This document shows positions 39,301 through 51,554 of a DNA stretch of 64,000 nt, one piece after another. A program made the translations under genes and the position numbers. Position 1 is the stretch's first letter, and each line of letters begins with the position of its first letter. Under the pieces are notes generated by a model, which saw only the letters and a list, made by a program, of their open reading frames with translations, had not been told where the DNA came from and ran no database searches. Origin of the DNA: Panagrolaimus kolymaensis (lineage: Eukaryota > Nematoda > Chromadorea > Rhabditida > Panagrolaimidae); contig JAJQJQ010000070.1 of NCBI GenBank assembly GCA_028622995.1, positions 62,001 to 126,000 of the forward strand, given 5' to 3'.

Positions 39301-42048
39301 AAAAAGCTTACTCGAAATTTGAAATACCTCCATGAACCGTGATAATTAATTTTGGAGGTGGAATTTGCCAAACTTTTTCAAATAAATCCATAATATCACT
39401 TGGATTTGAATCAAATGATACTCTAATATATTGGGCTTTATGAGGATGTGGACCACCTTGAAATTCAATTGTACCAAATGCATCAGTTGGAGTGGATAAA
39501 GTATGTCGAGAAATAACCCAACGATGTTCACTTCGATGCATGCGGTGAGGATCATCTGGGCCTTGAAGAGCTGCAGCGGAATGTTGATTCCTCCACCTTC
39601 CACAACCACATTTATCTGGATCTTTACTCGATGAAATAAAAAGAGAACATTCTCGCTTTTCAAAAGTTTCAATAATCCAATCCGCTTGAGCCGTTGATGA
39701 TGTACTTGGAGCGCGTCGCTTTGCTAAACTTGCGATTGAACCACCAATATTTGATTTTGATCGAAGAGTTTCCATGGAATTTGATGGTTTTAAAGACTGA
39801 AAAAATGCAACAAATAAATTCGTTTTGTAAAAAAATAAAAAAATAAAGGAGATTTTTAAATGCCAAAAAAGGAAACAACGAAAAAAGAAACAAATATGAC
39901 TCACATTTTGTCGAATTGGAAGTTCCTTTAAAAGTCCGTCACTTTGATGCCTTGTAAACTGAACTGCATATGATTGTTGGGTCATTGTGAGCATTTCTTT
40001 CCAATCACCTATACAGCAAACTTTATTTTCAAAAATATGAAGAAAAAAAAACTTCCTTACCGCCGTGAACGTGCCTTGGTGGAGCATTTGCTGAGCCTAA
40101 GGATCTGCGAATCTTTCTTGAAGCATCTCGACCATTTGATCCTCTTCGCTTTCGCTTATTTCTTCGGGGTTGTGATTGTTTTTTAGAGATGGAATCACCT
40201 TCTGCATCGCTTTCTCTTTCACTTTGATTGTGATGACTATTATGATGGTGGCGATGATAATGCTCTGGTGTGCCCTTAAAAAACAAAATTAAAATGGTAT
40301 GAAATTTAGCGAAAATTAATCTTCTTTTAGCATCGGTTTCCACCGTTAAATACAAAATTTTTTTAATTTTAATCAAAAGAACTTTAAACTTTGAACAATT
40401 TCATTCATAACTGATTATCTTTGATTTCTTATGCGCGCTTCTCTAATAATGTATCCTTATCAAGAGAAAAAACCCGATAATTTACGTCATTTACCACAAG
40501 CTTTTCCGCTCAGCATCTTCAATAGGCTTTTCAACCTTAATTGTATTATCTTAAAATGCGAACAAATTTTTTTCTACTGTTGAAGATTAAATTTTTTTGG
40601 TATATAGTTAGAGACCGGCAGCTCAAAAATTTTTTTCTCGAAAACTTGAAAACTTTGTTTGGATTTAGTACTTTATGCTATGAATATTCCGAATATAAAA
40701 AAATAAATGAAAGAAGACTTAATTAAAACCCCCAAAAGTCGAATTCAAATTTTCAAAAATCAAAAATATTTCGTTCGAGAGAACACTTTTCTTTTATTCA
40801 ATGAAAGGGAAAAAAATGCAGCAAGCATGCGGCTAGCAACCAGTTTCTTTTCTTTTTTGCGTTTTTCGACTGTAAAATCAACTAGATAATTAGTATTTTG
40901 GTCGCCATATTTTTACGGGCGTTTTCGGACGTTTTTCACCTATACCATAAAATGTAAAATTTAATTTCCTATCGACTCATGCAAAAAAAGTGTTGCAGAT
41001 GGGTTGCAGCTAAATATATATTCCCTTAAAAACACAAAAAAAGTTAGTTTTGGAGCTATTAATGAAGGAAAACTAGGTTCAAAAATTGGATATTCGGAAT
41101 CAGGACATAAAATTACATATTATGGTAAATATGTATAATTTATTTGCTCTTTATTAAATAAATAAAAAATAACCACTTTTTCGCGCATGGAATGACGAAA
41201 AAAATAACAGAGAACACTCAGGCATGCAAGCGACTTGCCGGTCTCTATATATAGTTTCATTTTTTGAGTACTTCTAAAAAATTGTCTATGCTTTTCATAC
41301 ATTCAACTTGCAGCAATTGCATGCGCTATTTTTTTTATCATCTGTCCTAATTCCATGCTTGCTTCTTTTTTTTCTTCATTGAATTATGTATGTGATTATG
41401 TACCCTTCTTATTGATTATTTCTATTCAAAGAAAGGAATTAACTCAAACAGCAAATGTCAAAGCTCAAAACAATTTCAAAAATTGAAAATAAAAAAAAAA
41501 CAAAAACATTTTACGTAGAATTTTGTTAAACGAAGCTGTTTTTTTGCGCAAAAGCAAATATTCGCATTTTGTTTTTACAGTTTTTACACAAGATTAGATT
41601 TTTATAGACAATACAAAGTTCGATTTAAAGTTTGTTCTTCTTATCCAACCAACCAAAAAAAATTTCTCATGATTTTTTTTTCGAAAGAAAATAACAACTT
41701 TAAAATCAAAAGGTTTTATAAAAATGAAAAATGAGAAAAGATCGTGGGACAAAAAATGCATTGTTTAAATGTAAATAAAAAAAAGTGACGGATTTTTTCC
41801 TTTTATGATTTTGTTTGAACAAATCCTAATTCCGGAATTTTTATTGTTAGACTTTGTTAGGTAATCATAGTTCAAGTTTATTTTATGTCTGACTTTTCGA
41901 TACCAAAAATGGAAACAATAGTTTTAAAAGCGACTATGTAAAAAGTTCGCGTTAATCTTTTCAATTTTTTAATCTTTAAAATAAAAAGTGATTTTTTTTA
42001 TAAACGGGTTTATAGTATTTTAATAAAAATAGCGCTTACCTTTTCCAT
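33387..42048 (-). CDS. TRPM-family cation channel (GON-2/GTL type)
   Basis: At least 15 exons. N-terminal half: a His/Arg/Lys-rich start, then the SLOG/LSDAT TRPM homology region ([65 protein letters not shown]) and MHR helices. Channel half: S1-S6 with the pore entry [15 protein letters not shown] followed by DTCGD, an S6 [14 protein letters not shown] and a TRP box [15 protein letters not shown] coiled coil ([20 protein letters not shown]) follows. The protein ends PVNEESKF. C. elegans TRPMs (gon-2, gtl-1, gtl-2) conduct Mg/Ca; I cannot choose among them. The coding start is inferred: exon 40066-40275 has no ATG, and ATGGAAAAG|GTAAGC at 42040-42048 fits in frame, implying a 1.8-kb first intron. 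Confidence 0.85.
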
Positions 42049-45000
42049 GATTAGCCGTAAATAATGGCGACAATCTTTTGTGTACCACCGTTTTTTACAT
42101 TCAATTTAAAGTAGCAAAAATAAAGCTGTTGATGATAAACGGTAAAAATGTTCCCTTTTTTTCGACGCCCAACCAAAATGGGACGTGAGAAAAAAAAGTG
42201 AAAGGAAGCAAGGAGTTCTGCTGCCAAAAAAACAAAAGGTTGATAGCTGGCTGACTGGCAGTGCAAAATAATTTGTGCGATAATGATCAGAAGGGGAAGA
42301 ATAAAAATGAAATTGGTAGTGATTGAAAATGACTTTTTTGAATTGAATAACAACAAATTATTGCTTCTGCTGTTGATGCTACCCTTCTTACTATTCTTCT
42401 GCCCTTCAAGTGTTAAGAAAAGAAGGGAGCAAAGAGTCACAGGGAAGGGATTCTCACAGATAAAGAACAAAAAAGAATAAAAATCGAAAACCGTTCTGTA
42501 CTTCCTTCAATGGAGGAAATTTTGATTTTGTTGCTAACCAGGTGAATCGATAGGAGCGTACTCGTCAAGTCCGAGATGTCGCTTCCAGAAGCACTTAATC
42601 ATTCAAAGTAATATCCTGAAAAAAAAATAAGAAAAGTATTTATTTATTTATAAATATAAAGAAAAAGATGTCGATAATAATAAGCTTCAAAATTCAAAGT
42701 CTTATTTTTTTAATAAAGCAAAAAAGAAAAGAGGGCAGGAGATTAAACACTTTCTTCACATACATATGTGTTTGAGAAACAAAAAGTCAGAGCTTTTAAA
42801 AGCACTAAAAAAACTACCAGCTTGCAATTTTCAATGTACATACAAAAAATAAGAAAAAACAGACAACAATAAAAAAAAATTGTCGGAACAAATGGGTGAA
42901 AGATAACGGTAGCCATAAAAAACATCGTGATTGATTTTTTTATTGAAAAATCAAATTCACTATTAAATTTCAAATGCATTATTGCTCCACTCTAAAAAGC
43001 TTCCACACTCATCGTTTACGTGAGAGAAAAAAATGATTTAAAAATGAGACGACTCTTAAAATGCCATAAACAAATAATCCAAAAATACCAGGCGACAAAC
43101 GACCACGAACAATGACGACCATGTCTCTGCGCACAAATAACAATAAAAAAATGTTTAAAAAAACATTAGCAAAAGTTTATTTTTTTTTTTTTGAAAACTC
43201 CAAAAAGAACTTTGGCGAAAATCAGGTAAGTAATATATTTAGATTGAAAAAAAAACTAAGGAGGTTTATTTAATGGCTTTTTCAAAAAAAAAGAAAAATA
43301 ACGGAAGTCATATTTAGGAATGAGTAAAAATTGAGGAATCGGAAGAGTAGAGAAAAAAGCGCAAACAAAACATAAAAATAGCAACAAAGAGGAGGAGGAA
43401 GATGAGGCGATGTAATGGCAGGAATGGAAGAGCTAAAAGTCCTGATGGTCAAAGCGTAGTCTAGTCCAGGAAAAAAAATAGCAAGCAAAAAAGTACAAGC
43501 CTTGGGTATTATTTTTTTTTGCAGCTGGACAACTACTCAACTCGACGCCGACGACTCAGACAAAGGCGCGCAACCAAATACTAAAATATGAAGGAGAAGA
43601 ATAAAAAAAGATGAGCAACATCAATGCGTGATGCTCGTCGTCATCTTCTTCTTCGTCTCTTTTGCTTGCAATTCGCCATAAACTAATCAAAAATCACGTC
43701 TCGTTCAAGACCACGTAATAAAAAACGGAAAAAAAAGAAAGACGAGACTTTGTTGTTTTATTATGAAAACTACGCTGTAAAAATTTGATTGGATTTTTTC
43801 TTGTTGATAGATATTATTATCATGGATAGAAGCTGCTAATGATATTTTATTATTATTGAAAAAGAATGTAAAAAATATTGAACATTCCAGAGAAAAAAGT
43901 AAACATTATAATCAAAAGCATTTTTTGCGGTCTCAAACGTTTTTAAAACAGCAAAACGACGGAATTATAATCCATTTTCAAACCACTTTCAACTTATTTT
44001 TTTATTGTGCTTTTTGCAGCCACAGCAAAAATGATGCATCGAAGAAATTTTATCACAACAGAAAGGGGTAAGTAAATAAGCTTTTCTCATGCTTCTGAGT
44101 TCTTATAAAATCTGATTAAAAAAATGGAATTTCCTTAAACGGAGTTTTCTCTTTTTTATATGAGTAAATACTCTTAAAAGATGAGCAAGAAAAGAGAGAG
44201 GAGAGAAGGGTAAAAAATAAGGGGAAAGAAAGACAATACATAAGGATGAGAGAGTCTTTGTAGCAACAATGGAGGCAAATAACTTTTGCGGTTAGAATTG
44301 TTTTTTATATATTTAATTGTCGTCGCCAGCTGCTTTCATATTATGGCGTCACGACATAAACTGCCAAGTTACTCTATATTTTTTAAGCTTTTAAAAATTT
44401 CTTACCATCTGTAACGATGAGCTGTTTTTAAAATAAAAAGCATAAGTCTAAAAAATCAAAAAACCTTAGTGAAAATTAAAAATGAAAAGGAACGCCTTTT
44501 GGAATTATGACGAGCACGTTTATCAAATGAAAATAAAATAATTTTAAAGACCAATAAACAATTTAAAATTAATGATGATTTATGCGTTTGTAAAGAAGCA
44601 TGAGAAACATAAATTAAACTAAAAACAAAATTTAGCAAAATTACTGTAATTCAAGATGTACTACAGCAACAAGGAAGCCAAAAATGTAATTATTTGAAGC
44701 TAATTTTAGTTTCTCTTTTTTTTTTGAATAAAAACTATCAATTTACAGTAAGATCATAAAAGTGCAAGGCACTCTGTCGAACAATGATTGCTTCTTTTTT
44801 CGCATTTTTAAAATGCAGACATCGGCATTTCTATTATACAGTGTCTGGTGGCGCAAAAAACATTCTAAAAAGGTCGAGTTCCCATGCTTTATATGTACAT
44901 ATGTTTTTTTTTCTGTCTGTTTGATTACATCGCTTTTGTTTGGTTTACGCAACAAAATTATTTTTTAACGTAGTATAATCCTTTCTTCTGTTAATTAAAA

Positions 45001-45829
45001 AAGAAATTTAAATTCTTGCCTCCGATTTGACAGCCGACGTTGTCGTCATATAAATTCATCGACGGACATCCGATTTTGACGCTTAATTTTTTTATTTAAT
45101 TTTAATTTTTAGCAATCTTTTTATTTATTTATTCATTATTACGATTTTTGATTTTTAAAATTTAGTTGATTTTTTTTTTGTATCTTTCATAACTTTTTAT
45201 AAGATCAAACTTAAACTTAGTTTGATATTATTTATTGAAACTATTGAGCCTAACTAAAACCGGAACCGGAAAAACCTTTGCAATGAGGAAATGAATGGAG
45301 ATGCAGGTTTTTTTAGGAAAGAGAACTTACTTATCGTTAATATTTCTTGAATCTTTTTTTTTATTTGTGCAAATAATCATTTGTTTTCTTTTCTCTTTCC
45401 TTAAACAATCGGATTCTATCGGGAATGTGATGGGTTATTTTAGATGACAAACTTCTTCTTCTTCGTCTTCTTATTCTGGAACTAGTAGTCATCACTCTCT
45501 TTATTTCATTATGGCCGCTCGATGGACCATCCCTTTGCTGCTGCTAAATGCGTTTAATCAAAAACTCAATCGTCTTCCATATATTTCTCAACAAAACAAA
45601 AAAACTTGTCAAATATCGAATAAAATAAAGCTGATTTTTTCGCTCATTCATTTAGTTTATGTGATTTTTGGAAGTCTTTCATTATTTTTTTGATCGAAAC
45701 AAATAATGATTCATCTTTATGTCATTCCTCTTTTGTTCTTATTGGATCATCCATGCTTTTCGTATTTTTTTAAATTTCTTTTTTGCAAGTTTATGAAATT
45801 TAAGCATAAAATTTAGGAATACCACATAT
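42049..45829. other. Large non-coding region between the TRPM gene and the hAT MITE
   Basis: 3.8 kb without a convincing coding exon. A GC-richer island near 43520-43700 and an exon-like block at 42539-42615 on the minus strand (acceptor TTTTTTTTTCAG, donor GTTAGC, no long frame) may be TRPM 5' untranslated exons or promoter. The remainder is AT-rich with many T and A runs. Confidence 0.4.
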
Positions 45830-46055
45830 CAGTGTGACGGATTTTTATTTTTATCGCCTCGCCTCTCGCCTCCGCCTCTGAGGCGTGAGGCGATAGAGGC
45901 GCCTCAGAGGCGCCTCTGAGGCGAAGGAGGCGATAAAAATACGTTAGTTTTTCGATACATAGCCTCAGCCTCAGCCTCCGCCTCAGTGGCGTGAGGCGCC
46001 TCGCGAGGCGATGGAGGCGCCTCATGAGGCTGAGGCGTGTCACACTGCCACATAT
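45822..46055. mobile_element. GC-rich hAT-type MITE with 8-bp target duplication
   Basis: The element occupies 45830-46047, starts CAGTGTGAC and ends with the complement GTCACACTG. It is bordered by a perfect 8-bp direct repeat CCACATAT (45822-45829 and 46048-46055), so coordinates include the duplications. Terminal CAGTG with an 8-bp target duplication is the hAT signature. The interior consists almost entirely of GAGGCG/CGCCTC units in both orientations, far richer in GC than the window. Confidence 0.92.
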
Positions 46056-46383
46056 GTGTAAACGTAAATTCACGGACATTAAGATATTTTTTTTTGAAAT
46101 TTTTTTATAACTTTTTTTACTAGGTTTTTTATGCATAGCTTAGAAATAGAAATTCTTTATTTTTTGAAATTTATTTTTTTGTTATTGTTAACCTCTCTGA
46201 CCTTCAGCATTTCATCCTTTTGCTATTTGTTTTTTTTACTCCACTGTCTAAAAGGCTAATATCTTTTCGTTTTGAAAAAGCCAACTGTTACATATCATGT
46301 CAAATTTAAAACTTATCACTTTCCACCTGTTCTTTCACTCGTTTTATTGGTTTTCATTTTTTTTTTCAGGGTCCATCCTGGAT
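46056..46383. other. 5' flank of the cathepsin B-like gene
   Basis: 328 bp of AT-rich sequence. A long T run ending in CAG at about 46369 lies 15 bp before the ATG and is a good trans-splice or intron acceptor. Confidence 0.4.
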
Positions 46384-47916
46384 ATGAAAAAGAAAGAGGA
46401 AGAACGACGAAGTGGTTATTCAACATCAAAAATGTCACAATCAAGCAGTCGAAAAATTTGTTGTATTGTAATTATTTTATTATTATTTCTTTGTATAGCT
46501 TTAACGGCGGCAGGAATTGCGGCTTACTTATATTATATGGTTAATAGAAAAGAAGTGAAAGAGACTCAAGCATACATGAGGAGCCTCATAAATCAAATTA
46601 ATAACGCTCCCGACGTTAGATGGAAGGTAATACATATTTTTGAATAATGTTTACCCTTTTTTTGTAAAATATGAGCTGTTTAGGAAAACTTCAAATTTTA
46701 TAATAACATCATTTTGCTACTATCCCAGAAGGAGACAGGATTTCACAAAATTAACTTTTCAATTTTTAGGCTAAATATAACCCATATGCAACTCGAACTC
46801 ATGACTACAATTACAAAGCTTTGAGAAATTCAACTGCCATTAAAGAATACATTTCTCATTTAAAACAATTTTTTGATTCAGAAAAAATGCAGGCTCATTT
46901 GAAGTTTGCCTTTTTGCTTCCATTCCAACGCAAAAATTTCATCTTTTAGAGAATTGGATGAGTTTCCCGATGAGGAGGTTCCTAAAAATTTTGATGCACG
47001 AGAAAAATGGCCCATGTGTCCAAGTTTGAATTACATTCCAAATCAAGGTGGTTGTGGTAGTTGTTTCGTAAGTGAACATTTCAAGGTAACTGATTTATGC
47101 AATGATTTCAGGCAGTTTCTGCAGTTGGAGTTGCATCCGATCGAGCTTGTATTCATAGTAATGGCACGTTCAAATCTTGGTTGAGCGTTGAAGATTTACT
47201 TGGTTGTTGCACCGTGTGTGGAAATTGTTATGGTGGAGATCCATTGAAAGCTCTAGTATATTGGGCTAAAGAAGGTATAGTCACTGGTGGTAGAGATGGC
47301 TGCAGACCATACTCTGTTGGAAATGAATGTGGAACACCTTGTTCGCCAGCAGTGTATCCCGATGGGGAATACCGCAGGACTTGCATCAAGAGATGCCAAA
47401 ACACTTATTATAAAAACAAATACGAAGATGATAAATATTTTGGTTGGTCACCGAAAAAATCATGATTTTTTTGAGTTATTAATTTTAGGTTCACTTGCAT
47501 ACACTATGTTTCCACGAAGAATGAGCGTGGATAATGCTGGAAAAGAAAGAGTTGAAATGCCTTCTGTTGTCGGTCATTTCAACGATTCGTCCACAAGCCC
47601 TTTAACTCTCGATCAAATCCGTACAATTATTAAAAAAGAAATTTTGCTTTTTGGCCCTACGACTTTAGCATTTCCTGTAACTGAAGAATTTCTTCACTAT
47701 GAATCAGGCATATTCCATCCTTATCCGGAAGAATCTTTTGAAAAGCGAATTATTTATTGGCATGTGGTACGAGTTATTGGATTTGGCGAAGATAAAAAAG
47801 GGCATTACTGGACAGCAATAAATAGTTTTGGATCACATTGGGGTGATAATGGAATCTTTCATATTGATACTTCGCTTTTGGAAAAGTTCGGACTTGAATA
47901 TGAAGCAGGGGTGTAA
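46384..47916 (+). CDS. Membrane-anchored cathepsin B-like cysteine peptidase (C1A)
   Basis: Type II membrane protein: a cytosolic basic start (MKKKEEERRSGYSTSKMSQS), a membrane segment (ICCIVIILLLFLCIALTAAG), a prodomain and a C1A catalytic domain. The catalytic Cys lies in NQGGCGSCFAVSA, where papain-family enzymes normally have CGSCW. The His lies in IIYWHVVRVIGFGED and the Asn in WTAINSFGSHWGDNG (usual NSW replaced by NSF). Cathepsin B-type segments GCRPYSVGNECGTPC and RRTCIKRCQ are present. The triad is therefore intact, with Trp-to-Phe changes beside the Cys and Asn. Five exons; the stop is at 47914-47916. Surface peptidase or, less likely, a protein with reduced activity. Confidence 0.82.
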
Positions 47917-48059
47917 ATTTTAAAAATAATAAACTAATAATTTAATCGTCTTTATAAACTTAAGCATACAAGAACACCGAAAATAAAATTACATGAATCA
48001 ATAAAAAAATAGGATAAATAATCATGGTGTTGAAGACATTGATAAAATATTACAGCAGC

Positions 48060-51000
48060 TCATTTCTTTTCTTCTTTTTTGTCATCCTGAAAAATAATAC
48101 TACAAAATTAACGAGAAAAAAACTAATTTATACCGTTTTTGCATCAGAACTATCGTCCATCATTTGTTGTAAAGCATCAGCGTCGGTAACTAAATCACCT
48201 AAACCAGAAGTAGCAGCAGTAGGTTGGTCAATATCCATAGCGCTATTTGAGTTGTCGTCTGCCTTTTGTTGAGTAGAGGAAACATGAGCCATATCTTGCA
48301 TAGACATACGAAGGGCAAGTTCAAGTTGTTGTTCTTCAGTTAATGCAGCAGGATCAACACTAAGAGGTTCAGCAACAGATGCAGAAACGCCAGTATCAGC
48401 TTGAGCATCTTGTTTATCTACGTCCATTGCAGCTGCGGTACCGCTATTTGCTCCAACTTCTTCTTGGCGTTGACGGGCTCGCTGTTCTTCAAGTGAAACA
48501 CGCAAAGCTAATGCAAGTTCTGGATCTTCTTCTCCTTCGAAATCATATCCAGTAGGATTAACAAGAGGAGCGCCAGTTCCACCATCAGCACGGCAAATTG
48601 GAGAAGTAGCCAAAGCTTCGCGAAGTGTGCTTCCACTAGAAACTACTACTAAATTTGAACCAGTTCCTTCCCTGAAAAGGTAATCCATTATTTCATACAC
48701 AAATTTAAACAACTTACTTTCCATTCAATGTATCAATAAATTCCTGAAGCAGTTCGTTTTCTTCAGCGCTAGCTTCACCAAAGCAAACCATGTCGACATT
48801 AACCTTTTCTTTTTTGAGCTTCTTTGCAAGCTTGATGAATTCAGTCTTTTCAACTCCTTCACGTTCTTTTGCTCCAAGTTTACCTGAAAATTTTCACATA
48901 TATTATTACCCATCCGCGATGGCAAACAGTGCGTGCATGCCTATACTTTTACTTGTTTGTTCATTCACTGATTATCCAATCTTTTTAACAGATTTCTTCT
49001 CACCTACATCAATGTCATCATTTTCAACGCCTAAAGCTTCAAAAACTCCAAGAGATCCTGAAAAATCTCCACTTATTACCTTTACGAAGGCACTTGGAAA
49101 TGCTACCCCAGAGCTGATAAAAAGAAATCTCAACGATGATGGTATGTTTCTAACATATTATTTATTTCACTATAGGTTCCCTTTTTAGATAACAAAGTTG
49201 AATCCAAAAGATCTCGTTTGGATGAAGAAGAATCATCAACATCTTATTCTCATCTTCAAAAGTTTTTGAAACGAGAAGTCAACGTTGGAAAAGGATGTGT
49301 TGGATACATATCGAAAATTATATCAAATTCTGAAGTACTAGTAAAGTATCAAAACGAAGATAAAGTAAGCTTCAATCTGTAACAATTTAAACTATATTTC
49401 ATTTTATAGGTTATATCACAAAAAATAATGAATATGCAATTGTTAGCTAGCTTAAACCATCAAAACAATGTCGACTTTGTTGATTTCTTACCACAATCGC
49501 AACCTTATAATCCAGATAGTCAAGATTCCGTAAAAGATTACATTCAATCAAAGGCTCTTGAAATAATAGAAGAAGAAGTTAAACCCAAACGAACTTTGCG
49601 TAAAAGTAAGTATTATTTATATTGTGTTTATAAAGCATGTTTTTTTCTTTAGGTATACCAAAGAAAGATCAACCACTAATTCGGATGCCTGCATATGAAC
49701 TCATCGAAGGATTCTCAAAATATCGTGATGATGGTGATTTACGTCAATATCTCATAGTGTTTAATACGAATGATCGAAGCTTGTGTTGGAAATACAGATA
49801 CGAAAAATATAATAAAGTATATTGTTGTACTGGATGTTGGGCCAAAGAAGCATCAATCAGAATAAAAACATCAGCAAAGATCGAAAATGACATAAATGGT
49901 AAAGAATATGTACGCTTGATAAGAACTGATCATGTATGCGAACAAGTAAATTATGAAAAGTTAATCGAAGAACTCAATCCTCGTGTTATTGAAAGATCTC
50001 ATTTCGAAATCCGTGAAAAAGCTCGTGGTAATAAAAATCTATTGGAATTTACTGAAGAAGAAGGAACAAATGGATTTAAGATGTACTATCATAAAATAAT
50101 AGACAAATTCATATGTCATCCTTGCACATCCCGGTATGGTTGTCACGTGACTGGAAAGCTATTTAGCAATAAAGAAGGAGAAGAATGTATTAGAATGAAT
50201 CGTGCTCATCTATGTGAACCTCAAGAATTGGAAGATTTTATCGTTAAAATGCCTAACTTCATAATGAAAGACAATGGACAACTCTTTATTTTTTCATCAA
50301 AGGAATCAACCATGGGTTATAAATATTTTTATAATACCAACAAAAGTATCTATCGATGTTCTAAATGTTTCAAGGAAGATGTTTGTGTATCCGCAAAACT
50401 TTTGAAAGATGCCGATGGAAATGATTATCTTAAATTATCACGTAAAGCTCATCAATGCTCATCTGTACAATATCAACTTGATCTTTCAAAATTAGAATTA
50501 CCTCTCAATCTCAAATGGCCTACGACTGAAGAAGGAAATAATGAAAAGAACATTTTTCTCAAAAAAATGAGTGAACTTCATCCGCCCAGCGATCACCATG
50601 TCAAAGCAGTTGCTTATCTCATCAGTGTTGCAGGTCCTGAATCAAGTCCTGAAGTATATGCATCATGTTCACTTTATGCTGGCTATAGTGAAAATCCAGA
50701 GAAAAGATTACCGAGGCACTGGGAAAGCAAGAATGTTGTGGCTGATTTAATGAGAAAGTATGGTAGTGTGTATTTAGTACCTATTTTTGAAGGTATCTCA
50801 GCAGCATGTCATGATTTTGAAGCGATGATGATAGAACTATGTAGTAAGTTTTTATTTCATATATCCTAATAACTATAACCTTCTAATTTTTAGAACGTGG
50901 ATCTTTAAAACTTAAACTTTGTAATGAAAGACCGGGTGAATGGTCTTCAAAAACTCTCAAAGAAATATGTTGTAATGAAAATCATCTTGAACATGCTGAT

Positions 51001-51554
51001 ACTCTTCTTGCTCTAGAAAAACTTATTATCGAAGCCATGGGAAAGCCTGAAAAGATGTTCTCATCGCGTGTTCTTCAACCTGGTGAAGCTAATCATTTGG
51101 ATGAATGTTAAATATTTTTAATTATGTTTAGTTAGTTTTTGAATAAATAAATATAAACCTTACCTGCATCAACATGTTCCAATTCAGATTGTTCCATAAG
51201 AGAGAAAGGTGAGCCCAGAAAGATGACGACCCTCATCTTATGATTGCGATTTTGACGATGTTTAAGAGCCAAATGAGCAACCTTGATAGCAGGAATAAGT
51301 TTGACAGTTCCTTCAAAGCCAATTTCATGAAGACGGCAAAAGAGTTTACGATCTTCTTGTGTCATCGTTGAAAGAACTCGAACTTCATCAGCCATTGATA
51401 AAATACCAACAGCATTTTCAGGATTACCTCGAAGTTTACATTGTGCAACCATATGCGCTGCTTCTTGCTCACATTGAAGTCGAGTAGGAGTGAAATCACC
51501 ATTACGCATATATTCAGAATTGTCAATACAAATCATAGTACTTTCTTGAACCAT
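48060..51554 (-). CDS. rpn-10: 26S proteasome ubiquitin receptor RPN10
   Basis: Regulatory-particle subunit that binds ubiquitin chains. The vWA domain starts MVQESTMICIDNSEYMRNGD; exon 1 (51164-51554) runs to EQSELEHVDAG, and exon 2 (about 48722-48882) continues KLGAKEREGVEKTEFIKLAK. Exon 3 carries UIM motifs EDPELALALRVSLEEQ and EEQQLELALRMSMQD, and a short last exon encodes DDKKEEKK. Length and order fit the family. A Met codon three residues earlier (51563) exists, but 51554 agrees with the conserved start. The first intron is 2.3 kb, far larger than the usual 50-bp introns here, because it holds a complete gene on the opposite strand. Confidence 0.95.
49013..51111 (+). CDS. Nested gene: three C2HC zinc modules plus GIY-YIG-like domain
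   Basis: Six exons, roughly 580 residues, wholly inside rpn-10 intron 1 on the opposite strand. The start MSSFSTPKASKTPRDPE follows an acceptor (TTTTTAACAG). After a disordered N-terminus come three repeats of about 100 residues, each with Cys-x2-Cys and a later His-x-Cys: YCCTGCWAKE ... DHVCE; ICHPCTSRYG ... AHLCE; RCSKCFKED ... AHQC. This C2HC pattern resembles FLYWCH/WRKY-GCM1-type DNA-binding modules. The C-terminal part reads AVAYLISVAG, SLYAGYSENPEKRLPRHWES, VYLVPIFEG and DFEAMMIELC, in the order of a GIY-YIG nuclease (YAG in place of YIG, Arg and Glu retained). Ends EANHLDEC. Name and function unknown; the domain calls are from motifs only. Confidence 0.8.

Noticed and set aside
40611..41245. 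Inverted GAGACCGGCA / TGCCGGTCTC with TA on both sides, possible 635-bp element
   Set aside because: Only about 10 bp of terminal repeat and little similarity beyond; chance or a decayed element cannot be told apart.
42051..42470. 139-codon minus-strand open frame
   Set aside because: Low-complexity hydrophobic translation, non-ATG start, no splice context or similarity.
45511..45693. 60-codon plus-strand frame starting MAARWTIPLLLL
   Set aside because: Signal-like start but no continuation to the cathepsin exons and no family similarity.
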